DNA of 64,000 nt, from the NCBI GenBank assembly GCA_034620365.1, contig JAQGEQ010000232.1, forward strand, positions 496,001 to 560,000. The letters are read 5' to 3'. Position 1 is the first letter of the stretch; every line of letters begins with the position of its first letter. This stretch comes from Pegea sp. RAD2-039 (lineage: Eukaryota > Chordata > Thaliacea > Salpida > Salpidae). Of this stretch, positions 1 to 9,360 are shown piece after piece. The notes under the pieces are model-generated. The model saw only the letters and a list, made by a program, of their open reading frames with translations, did no database searches and had not been told where the DNA came from. The translations under genes and the position numbers were made by a program.

Positions 1-23
1 TCAATATAATCATCATTTCACAG

Positions 24-1679
24 CCCTCGTTGAATCAACTGAAGTGAACAAACGTAAAGATGCAATCAAACAATTCAATCTGAACAACAAATGGAAAAAG
101 AAGGGTTTAGCGTTGACACCAATGAAATATCCGTTAGTTACCAACCAATTACCATACACAAGGCTACATCATTTCATATTTTGTAGTATTTCGTGGGATT
201 TTCTTATGAAATACAACGTCCTGTTAAGTGTAAATGCAATTGATGGGTCTGTTGTTGTTTCCCATGGTGGTATTGAATCAGGACAAGGAATAAACACTAA
301 ACTAGCACAAGTAGTTGCTTTTGGTTTGGATATTCCTTTAGATATGATAATAGTTCAACGGACAAGTACAATAACTTCAGCTAATAGTGAAGTGACTGGC
401 TCTAGTACAACAAGCGAAATGGTTTGCAGGGTAAGTTTATGTTATTTTCTTGATTTAGTTTTAAAACATTTATTTGTAGTCAGCAGTTAGATCTTGCGAG
501 ATAATCCAAGAACGAATCAAGACGATTCGATCAAAACTTCCTTCTGATACATCTTGGGCTGATCTTATAAAAAAATGTGACATTGCTGGTGTTGATCTAA
601 CAGTTTCATGCACGTGAGTAGATGCAGTCTTCAGCTAATTGATAAATTTCCAATTTCATCTTTAGATTAGCTCCTCCGGAAACTACAGGAGTTAGATACA
701 ACATCTGGGGAGTCACTGCGACTGAAGTAGAACTTGATATTCTTACAGGACAACATATCATTCAACAAGTTGATCTTCTCCAAGACTGCGGGATCAGGTT
801 TATAAAGATTTTGTTACAAAACCAGTTTTTATGGTTTGTTTTTTAGTATGAATCCACTTGTGGATGTTGGTCAAGTTGAAGGAGCTTTTGTTATGTCCTT
901 AGGATTTTGGTTAAATGAGTCGATGATATATGATCGAGAAAGCGGTCGACTTCTAAGTGACGGAACTTGGGAGTATAAACCTCCTACAACTAAAGTACTT
1001 CTCAATTTCTTGTTCTTATCTTTAAATAAAACTTAAAGATTATTTTTCTTGTTTTTAGATTAAGTTAAAAATAATGAAATTTGAAAATATAAAAGAGTTT
1101 GAAATAAATTCTTATTCTAATTTCAGTTTTATTAAAATTTTAAACAAATCTAAACGATATTATTTTTTCTATTAACTTTTATTAGTAGTAATTTCAGCTT
1201 TATTTATAAATTAAATATCGATTAAGCTTTTAAAAGAAAATATATTTTATACTTTGTAAATAATTTTGATAACTATAAAATAATGTTTCTGCTATCAACA
1301 TCTTTTTCAAATACTCTTATTTAATCCTAAACTTAATATAACTGATTTTTAAGCTTTTGTATGATAGGATATACCAGTTAAATGGAACGTCAACTTTTTG
1401 AAACAAAGTGACAACCCTAAAGGTGTATATAACTCAAAAGCAACCGGAGAACCATCCTTATGTATGGGGGTTTCAGTAGCTCATGCATTACGTTATTGTG
1501 TTGATTCCAGTTTAATAGAAAGACGATGTAAAAATGGATTCACTTGGATAGGTACATCAGAGTGTTTCTTTCACTCACAGTTTGAGTATTTTAATTTGTC
1601 TACAGAGCAACCTCTAACCCCAATCAATATCAAGAAAGCTCTTCGATTAGATCCAAGCAAAGATTTTAACTTAGCCTGA
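24..1679 (+). CDS. Aldehyde oxidase / xanthine dehydrogenase family, C-terminal molybdenum-cofactor domain (5' part lies outside the window)
   Basis: Molybdo-flavoenzyme that oxidises aldehydes or N-heterocycles. Six exons are visible: 24-132, 187-430, 480-613, 666-797, 847-994, 1368-1679. The introns are 54, 49, 52, 49 and 373 bp, and the splice phases join without a break for about 359 residues. Family blocks in order: WKKKGLALTPMKYP, DGSVVVSHGGIESGQGINTK (molybdopterin contact), WGVTATEVELDILTGQH, VGQVEGAFVMSLGFW, and SKATGEPSL. The last is the GEP motif that holds the catalytic glutamate. The 54-bp first intron is a multiple of three and lacks an in-frame stop, so reading through it gives a false continuous ORF; removing it restores family-like spacing. 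The stop at 1677-1679 gives a normal C-terminus. A prior exon must lie upstream, since the acceptor at 22-23 opens in mid-codon. Aldehyde oxidase is favoured over XDH from the overall wording of these blocks, but the substrate-pocket residues upstream are not visible. Confidence 0.93.
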
Positions 1680-2793
1680 TTTTGAACAAAACTCAGATTA
1701 ATTTTATTGATTTAGTTACATTATTAAGTAACTTAAATATGTTGTGTGCAATTATTATTATATTTAGGTTTGATAATTCAAATACTTGATTGCTATTAAA
1801 CTTTTTTTTATTTATATTTAAAAAATTCAACTTAAGTTTATTTAGCTGCAAATAATTAAATATTGATTATATACTTTCATTAAACAAAAAATAGTTGGTA
1901 TATTTATTGATTAAAAATAAATTACAAAACATTAAATCTGTTTGACTACAAAATTTTTTTTTATAACTTATTTTTAAATTTGGTATATTGATCAGACTCT
2001 TATTTCTAACTTATATACTTAACATCTCTACATTACTCTGTGCTTTCAGAAAGACTTTTTGAAAAACACATCTTACTGAAGTTGTATCACACTATCCAAA
2101 TTATTGAGCTATCCGAGACCTTTTGCAAGCTTCTTAGCAAATTAATAATGTGTTTAAACTTTGTAAAAGTAGGATGATACCTTATAAATAGAAATACTTT
2201 GAGATTTAAAAGAAAAATCTTAATTTGATGCACAAAAAATGCAAATTACTTTTTAGTAAAATGATTAATATAAAATTTAATATCTCAGCCTTTTAACAAA
2301 AAATATATGAAGCAGTTTTGCAAACCCTGAACAATCGTATCTCTTTCATACAATTAACAGTTGCCATCATTAATAACGAATAAACTCAATTTTATAGAAA
2401 CTATTTTTATGAGGATTTGGTGGCTATTAACGATTCTATTTTTTCTTTATATCTTGTGGCTCTAAGCTATCTTAAAATTTATTTTTTTAGTGAAAAACAT
2501 TGATAACCACTGACATAATCAGACGTAATATGCTTTGACTGTTACTGTTAATATTCCATTTTTCACATCTAACTCACTATGTTTAATTAAGTGTCAAAGT
2601 AACTGTTTTACGATTTTACAAATTTTTCTGAAGCTATAATTATAATTTTTTAAATTATTTTTACAAAAAGTTTAATTTAAGTTAAATTCAAAATGTAGTA
2701 ACTAAAAAATCCATATCATTTGGTTACTTATTTAAGCATTTTAGTAAAAGTTTGATTAACTTGCTACCTAATACAGAGTTACGTTAAAACCTA
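1680..2793. other. Intergenic spacer, aldehyde oxidase 3' end to first repeat unit
   Basis: AT-rich DNA with no open frame of note. A canonical AATAAA occurs near 1914 and a weaker ATTAAA near 1795; either could serve the oxidase transcript. No repeat or RNA gene was recognised. Confidence 0.5.
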
Positions 2794-3224
2794 TTTTTAT
2801 CTAATTAAATATAAGTTAAGTTTCTACTTCACTAATACTAATTTGGATTTTGTAGGGATGTTATTATTAGCAGACTTTAGAATCTAGAAATTTCTATCGA
2901 CTTCTGCATATATTTCAGAGGATTAATGGTGCACAGAGACATTTCTTCAGAATATTTTTCAGTTTTAGATTAAAAAAAATCAAAATGAAACTTCTTTTTG
3001 AAATTGTAGCAAATTTATTTCCATTTCAAAACTCTGTAATAAAAATTAAGCTCGTGTACAGAAGATTAAAAATTTATTCATGTAACTTTAACAATTTTGT
3101 ATCCTGCATTATTTAGTCAAAATCTATAAAAGAATATTCATTAATTTCTTGTTTGAAGAATAAATATTCTTTATAATTATTTAATAATAATCAATAAAAA
3201 TTAAAAATCTGCAGAGAAATTGCA

Positions 3225-3236
3225 GGGAGAAACCCC
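3225..3236. promoter_or_regulatory. GGGAGAAACCCC motif, kB-like, upstream of peptide gene 1
   Basis: A G-run and C-run palindrome-like site about 350 bp before the start codon. It is repeated at 6510-6521 and 9792-9803 in units 2 and 3. It resembles NF-kB/Rel half-site spacing but is 12 bp, not the usual 10-11. The binding assignment is a guess. Its conservation between units carries no weight, because the whole units are recent copies. Confidence 0.2.
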
Positions 3237-3528
3237 TATAGAAAAACAGCAGGGTCTTTTATCTAGTCTCATCACAGTTGTAGGATAACAAATGCTCAAG
3301 CACAAAACTCTATTGCAGCTTATTTGATTGTCAAAAAAAGTCAAAATTTTTTTATTAAATTTCAAGTTTTTAGCAAAAACAATTGTATTGATCAATCATT
3401 TATCTATTAATAAGATTTATTGCTCCATAAACTTCCATTTCTTCTTAGTATAACAACTGTAGATTGACAAAGTGAAAATTTGATTAAAATCAAAATACCA
3501 AACTCGTGTGGCTTTAAACGAAAAAAGG

Positions 3529-3537
3529 TAATAAAAG
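3529..3537 (+). promoter_or_regulatory. TATA-like element of peptide gene 1
   Basis: TAATAAAAG lies 50-58 bp before the ATG at 3587. A start site near 3560 would give a 5' leader of about 25-30 nt. The same element sits in front of the copies at 6872 and 10154. Confidence 0.3.
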
Positions 3538-3586
3538 CAAATTGGTGCTGAGTAGATTTATCATTTGAGTCTAGAAGACCAACAAG

Positions 3587-4083
3587 ATGAGAGCTTTATA
3601 TTTGTTGTTAGCTGTATTTGTCATATCAAATCTGTGTAAGTATTTTCTGTGTATGAATTATAATTTAATTGATTGTTAGTTAAGAACTGATCACTGATCA
3701 CATCATTAGGTCAAGTTGAAGGAGCTTCAAAGTATTGCGCAAGAAACTTTTTTGGGCGTTTCAAAGTGAGGTGTTATACTCTGACATTTCAAAGACAAAG
3801 ATGTAAGTGAAAATTTAATTTTGAAGTTTAGAAATAATAAATAATAATTTTAAAGAACAAAATTAAGTATTAAAGTTTTATTAATTAATAAATTGATTAC
3901 TTTTTAAATATATAACAGTTTGATTTAAACTTTAAATAATTGAGAAATCAATTTGTTTCAGTTAAATGTTACCGGGCTCAACGCTATTGCCCAGGTCGCG
4001 GTTTCATGTTCACAAAATTCACTGAAGAACCGTATGCAGCTTTTATTTTTGACTTGAAGCTACAAAGCTTGTATAAAACTTAA
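3587..4083 (+). CDS. Secreted cysteine-rich basic peptide, copy 1
   Basis: Unrecognised family. Exons are 3587-3635, 3710-3802 and 3962-4083, with phase-1 introns of 74 and 159 bp. The 87-residue product has a signal peptide (MRALYLLLAVFVISNLC, cleavage probably after VEG), then a short Arg/Lys- and aromatic-rich domain with cysteines at residues 26, 38, 50 and 57 (spacing C-x11-C-x11-C-x6-C). This model reads straight through a possible donor at 4032 and ends in PYAAFIFDLKLQSLYKT. If that donor (CC|GTATGC) is spliced to the acceptor before 4279, as in copy 3, the frame gives only a short Arg-rich tail of about 11 residues. The mature part is the same as copy 3. A secreted cationic peptide with two possible disulphides would fit host defence or another effector role; that is inference. 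Confidence 0.75.
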
Positions 4084-4278
4084 AATAATACTTGAGAATT
4101 ATTTTGATAATAGTTTAACTCAATAATTAATGATTTTTTGATAGATTTTGTAAACGTATACTTTAATATTGAAAATAACTTTATGAATAATAATGTATTA
4201 ACGTTCAAACTTAAACCTAATTTTTAATTTCTAATGCTAACTAACTTCTTATTTTCAAATTGGAATTTTTATCCCCAG

Positions 4279-4367
4279 AAGGAGATTACCTTCACGCGGA
4301 TCAACTTGGTAAATCTGACTTCTTTATATCAAAGGCCGATGTAGTCAGCGATGTAAATTTTGAATAA
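4279..4367 (+). other. Tail-exon block behind copy 1 (out of frame with its upstream exons)
   Basis: It follows the acceptor CCCCAG and has a 28-codon open frame beginning GDYLHADQLGKSDFFISK, which closes at a TAA overlapping AATAAA. In unit 3 the matching block is in frame and forms the C-terminus. Here one extra base upstream puts it out of frame for the GTATGC donor. A weaker donor inside exon 3 (CAG|GTCGCG) would still join it in frame but would drop the segment after the last cysteine. Confidence 0.55.
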
Positions 4368-5704
4368 AATGATTATATTGATTAAAGTGTGACTTTTTTA
4401 GAGCAATAAAAGATACTTCATTTTAAAATTAAATTAAAACTTGACATTTTAATAAAGAAAAATGAATTATGAAAATTATGAAAAATAACTTTGAAATATA
4501 TAAAAACACTGTCATTGTCACTCGGATAGTTTAAACATATATTTTCCCTCAACATTTTTGATAAATAAATTTTTTGAAATTCCAAAACCGAATGTAGTTG
4601 GTAAATAAAATAGCTTTTATAGTTCTTAGAAAATTTTAATGAAATTTAGTGAGATGTGAATATTTTAAAAGTTAGAGTTTATCAAGCAATAAACAAATTT
4701 ATAATTTCGTAAATTCATTTATGTTATGTATCTCACTTCTAGATGAAGAATTACTTTTATTTTGATGCCAGATAAGTAAAGAAATACCACGAGATACTAA
4801 ACTAACTTATTTGCAGACAAATTATTAGAATGAACTTTGGATAATAAACTAAACAAGTTAAAATGAAGATTTATTATTTAGAATCAATTTTATTTTTACT
4901 TTTCCACTTAATATTAAACTTTTCATAATCAATTCACTTTTTTTAAAAGTAATTATTCTTTTAATTTAAAAATTGAAAGCTAAATATTCTTTTAAACAGT
5001 TTTAAAGTTTATAATTTTGAAAAACTTTAGAAGTTATTTAACTGTGTTAAGATACTGATAAATCAAATTTTTAGTCTTAGTACTTCTATATAATGGAAGG
5101 TCTTAAAAAGATTTTCTTAAACTGTTTTATTGAGTTGATTACAGAAGTTCTTTACTTTTTGCAGCATGGCTTTCTGTATATTCATTTTGTTGTTTGATTT
5201 AAATTATTTTAGAAAAATTTAAACAAGAACAAGTTAAATATATTATATGAAAACTATTTTAGATTAGAACAAACACGTGATAAAAATGGAAAGTATCTAA
5301 TATTTTTTGCTTAATAAAATTTACATTTTTCCAAACCCTTAAACAAAAGTTCAAAGTCTTATAACTTTGCAAACAAGTCCTGTAGCTGCTAAGTTTTATT
5401 TGATACAATCTGATGTTAAAGTAGTTTGGTCACATGCAGTAAATGAAAAGCCACAATGAGTTTGTAAGTCAACCAAATGCATAATAAGCAAGTTAAATAT
5501 AAAAACAAACAAAGCAATTAAAGCACCACTAATTTTTATGAACATAATAAACCAGAAATTGAAGCTAATTTAACTATTTGAAGTTGAATACTTAACCAAC
5601 TTTTTCTACTAGTATAAAATATGCTAAACTTAATTATTATAAAAGCTATCAGAGGTAATAAATTGTAAATGTTGATATCTAACAGAATACTTTTGTTATT
5701 ATTT

Positions 5705-5955
5705 TGATTATTCTATGTGAAAGTAAGTTTGTTTATTATAAAAATAAAACTTTAATTTCATTTAAGATTCTATGAATAAGAGAACATTTTATGTAATTGT
5801 TCACTGTTATATGCTTTGAGTGATATCGAAATACCATGTGTTACATCTTTTACTTTCTATATTATTGACCAAATAGATGTTATTTGTGAGAATGTGTGTT
5901 AGCAAGAGGTGCTCTCTTCAGTACCCTCCTTCACATTTATTGTAATAAATAAATC
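5705..5955 (+). pseudogene. Beheaded relic of a fourth-type peptide gene (exon 1 tail plus intron 1), unit 1
   Basis: Matches 12687-12942 of peptide gene 4: the last bases of its exon 1 (TGATTATTCTATG), the donor GAAAGTAAG, and most of intron 1 including an embedded retroelement tail. The promoter, start codon and exons 2-3 are missing. The left breakpoint falls where unit 3 stops matching (near 12274), so about 415 bp covering the promoter and start were lost before the unit was duplicated. Confidence 0.8.
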
Positions 5956-6871
5956 AATAGTAAACCATTTAACAGTTTTTCAATTCATTTGTGGATTAGT
6001 GACCGTTAATTCATTTTTAAACTTTAAACTTGATCTTATACAGCAACCTCTTTCTAATCTTTAATAAATATAGAAGATGTTTTTATCTAATTAAATATAA
6101 GTTAAGTTTCTACTTCACTAATACTAATTTGGATTTTGTAGGGATGTTATTATTAGCAGACTTTAGAATTTAGAAATTTCTATCGACTTCTGCATATATT
6201 TCAGAGGATTAATGGTGCACAGAGACATTTCTTCAGAATATTTTTCAGTTTTAGATTAAAAAAATTCAAAATGAAACTTCTTTTTGAAATTGTAGCAAAT
6301 TAATTTCCATTTCAAAACTCTGTAATAAAAATTAAGCTCGTGTACAGAAGATTAAAAATTTATTCATGAAACTTTAACAATTTTGTATCCTGCATTATTT
6401 AGTCAAAATCTATAAAAGAATATTCATTAATTTTTGTTTGAAGAAAAAATATTCTTAATAATTATTTAATAATATTCAATAAAAATTAAAAATCTGCAGA
6501 GAAATTGCAGGGAGAAACCCCTATAGAAAAACAGCAGGGTCTTTTATCTAGTCTCATCACAGTTGTAAGATAACAAATGCTCAAACACAAAACTCTATTG
6601 CAGCTTATTTGATTGTCAAAAAAAGTCAAAATTTTTTTATTAAATTTCAAGTTTTTAGCAAAAACAATTGTATTGATCAATCATTTATCTATTAATAAGA
6701 TTTATTGCTCCATAAACTTCCATTTCTTCTTAGTATAACAACTGTAGATTGACAAAGTGAAAATTTGATTAAAATCAAAATACCAAACTCGTGTGGCTTT
6801 AAACGACAAAAGGTAATAAAAGCAAATTGGTGCTGAGTAGATTTATCATTTGAGTCTAGAAGACCAACAAG

Positions 6872-7365
6872 ATGAGAGCTGTATATTTGTTGTTAGCTGT
6901 ATTTGTCATATCAAATCTGTGTAAGTATTTTCTGTGTATAAATTATAATTTAGTTAATTGATAGTTAAGAATTGATCACTGACCACATCATTAGGTCAAG
7001 TTGAAGGAGCTTCAAAGTATTGCGCAAGGAACCTTCGTGGAGGTTTCAGATTCAGTTGTTATACCTTGAGAAATCATAGACAAAGATGTAAGTGAAAATT
7101 TAATTTTGAAGTTTAGAAATAATAAATAATCATTTTAAAGAACAAAATTAAGAATTAAAGTTTTATTAATTAATAAATTGAATACTTTTTAAATATTTAA
7201 AAGTTTGATTTAAACTTTAAATAATTGAGAAATCAATTTATTTCAGTTAATTGTTACCGGGCTCAACGCTATTGCTCAGGTCGGGGTTTCAGATTTTCAA
7301 GTCCTGAAAGACCGTATGCAGCTTTTATTTTTGACTTGAAGCTACAAAGCTTGTATAAAACTTAA
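6872..7365 (+). CDS. Secreted cysteine-rich basic peptide, copy 2 (diverged mature region)
   Basis: Exons are 6872-6920, 6995-7087 and 7247-7365, giving 86 residues. The signal peptide differs from copy 1 at one position (MRAV for MRAL). The cysteine frame is kept (26, 38, 50, 57), but the stretch between cysteines 1 and 2 reads ARNLRGGFRFS in place of ARNFFGRFKVR, and the next loop carries three further changes. After the last cysteine it reads SGRGFRFSSPERP. I count 16 base differences from copy 1 within exon 2, at least nine of them changing the amino acid, although the introns on each side differ at only a few sites. Read-through gives the same PYAAFIFDLKLQSLYKT end as copy 1. As in copy 1, the possible donor at 7314 would put the tail exon out of frame. 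Confidence 0.75.
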
Positions 7366-7559
7366 AATAATACTTGAGAATTATTTTGATAATAGTTTAA
7401 CTCAACAATTAATGATTTTTTGATAGATTTTGTAAACGTATACTTTAATATTGAAAATAAATTTATGAATAATAATGTATTAACGTTCAAACTTAAACCT
7501 AATTTTTAATTTCTAATGCTAACTAACTTCTTATTTTCAAATTGGAATTTTAGGCCCAG

Positions 7560-7648
7560 AAGGAGATTACCTTCACGCGGATCAACTTGGTAAATCTGAC
7601 TTCTTTATATCAAAGGCCGATGTAGTCAGCGATGTAAAGTTTGAATAA
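7560..7648 (+). other. Tail-exon block behind copy 2
   Basis: Same block as at 4279, one residue changed near the end (VKFE for VNFE). Here the sequence in front reads TTTTAGGCCCAG, so two acceptors are possible (exon starting at 7554 or 7560). Neither joins in frame to the donor at 7314. Confidence 0.5.
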
Positions 7649-8985
7649 AATGATTATCTTGATTAAAGTGTGACTTTTTTAGAGCAATAAAAGATACTTC
7701 ATTTTAAAATTAAATTAAAACTTGTCATTTTAATAAAGAAAAATGAATTATGAAGATTATGAAAAACAACTTTGAAATATATAAAAACACTGTCATTGTC
7801 ACTCGGATAGTTTAAACATATATTTTCCATCAATATTTTTGATAAATAAATTTTTTGAAATTCCAAAACCGAATGTAGTTGGTAAATAAAATAGCTTTTA
7901 TAGTTCTTAGAAAATGTTAATGAAATTTAGTGAGATGTGAATATTTTAAAAGTTAGAGTTTATCAAGTAATAAACAAATTTATAACTTCGTAAATTCATT
8001 TATGTTATGTATCTCACTTCTAGATGAAGAATTACTTTTATTTTGATGCCAGATAACTAAAGAAACACCACGAGATACTAAACTAACTTATTTGCAGACA
8101 AATTATTAGAATGAACTTTGGATAATAAACTAAACAAGTTTAAATGAAGATTTATTATTTAGACTCAATTTTATTTTTACTTTTCTTCTTAAAATTAAAC
8201 TTTTCATAATCAATTCACTTTTTTTAACAGTAATTATTCTTTTAATTTAAAAATTGAAAGCTAAATATTCTTTTAAACAGTTTTAAAGTTTATAATTTTG
8301 AAAAACTTTAGAAGTTATTTAACTGTGTTAAGATACTGATAAATCAAATTTTTAGTCTTAGTACTTCTATATAATGGAAGGTCTTAAAAAGATTTTCTTA
8401 AACTGTTTTATTGAGTTTATTACAGAAGTTCTTTACTTTTTGCAGCATGGCTTTCTGTATATTCATTTTGTTGTTTGATTTAAATTATTTTAGAAAAATT
8501 TAAACAAGAACAAGTTAAATATATTATATGAAAACTATTTTAGATTAGAACAAACACGTGATAAAAATGGAAAGTATCTAATATTTTTTGCTTAATAAAA
8601 TTTACATTTTTCCAAACCCTTAAACAAAAGTTCAAAGTCTTATAACTTTGCAAACAAGTCCTGTAGCTGCTAAGTTTTATTTGATACAATCTGATGTTAA
8701 AGTAGTTTGGTCACATGCAGTAAATGAAAAGCCACAATGAGTTTGTAAGTCAACCAAATGCATAATAAGCAAGTTAAATATAAAAACAAACAAAGCAATT
8801 AAAGCACCACTAATTTTTATGAACATAATAAACCAGAAATTGAAGCTAATTTAACTATTTGAAGTTGAATACTTAACCAACTTTTTCTACTAGTATAAAA
8901 TATGCTAAACTTAATTATTATAAAAGCTATCAGAGGTAATAAATTGTAAATGCTGATACCTAACAGAATACTTTTGTTATTATTT

Positions 8986-9237
8986 TGATTATTCTATGTG
9001 AAAGTAACTTTGTTTCTTATAAAAATAAAACTTTAATTTCATTTAAAATTCTATGAATAAGAGAACATTTTATGTAATTGTTCACTGTTATATGCTTTGA
9101 GTGCTATCGAAATACCATGTGTTACATCTTTTACTTTCTATATTATTGACCAAATAGATGTTATTTGTGAGAATGTGTGTTAGCAAGAGGTGCTCTCTTC
9201 AGTACCCTTCTTCACATTTATTGTAATAAATAAATCA
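8986..9237 (+). pseudogene. Beheaded relic of a fourth-type peptide gene, unit 2
   Basis: Duplicate of the relic at 5705-5955 with the same left breakpoint, so the deletion predates duplication of the unit. The old splice donor has also changed here (GAAAGTAAC), as expected for non-functional sequence. Confidence 0.8.
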
Positions 9238-9360
9238 ATAGTAAACCATTTAACAGTTTTTCAATTCATTTGTGGATTAGTGACCGTTAATTCATTTTTA
9301 AACTTTAAACTTGATCTTATACAGCAACCTCTTTCTAATCTTTATTAAATATAGAAGATG

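Larger units (their letters stand above)
2794..6079 (+). repeat. Tandem repeat unit 1 (3286 bp)
   Basis: Starts at TTTTTATCTAATTAAATATA, which recurs at 6080 and 9361. It holds one complete peptide gene (3587-4083) plus, near its right end (5705-5955), the tail of exon 1 and intron 1 of a second peptide gene. By eye it is nearly identical to unit 2, with only scattered substitutions and a few small indels outside the coding exons. This points to recent segmental duplication by unequal exchange. Confidence 0.95.
6080..9360 (+). repeat. Tandem repeat unit 2 (3281 bp)
   Basis: Second full copy of the unit, with peptide gene 2 at 6872-7365. Non-coding parts match units 1 and 3 almost base for base, while the mature-peptide exons differ at many positions. 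Confidence 0.95.

Noticed and set aside
3201-3395. 64-codon minus-strand frame repeated at 6486 and 9768
   Set aside because: It is nearly identical in the three units, but so is all other non-coding sequence of the recent duplication. It has no signal peptide and no splice context, overlaps the presumed promoter, and is absent before gene 4.
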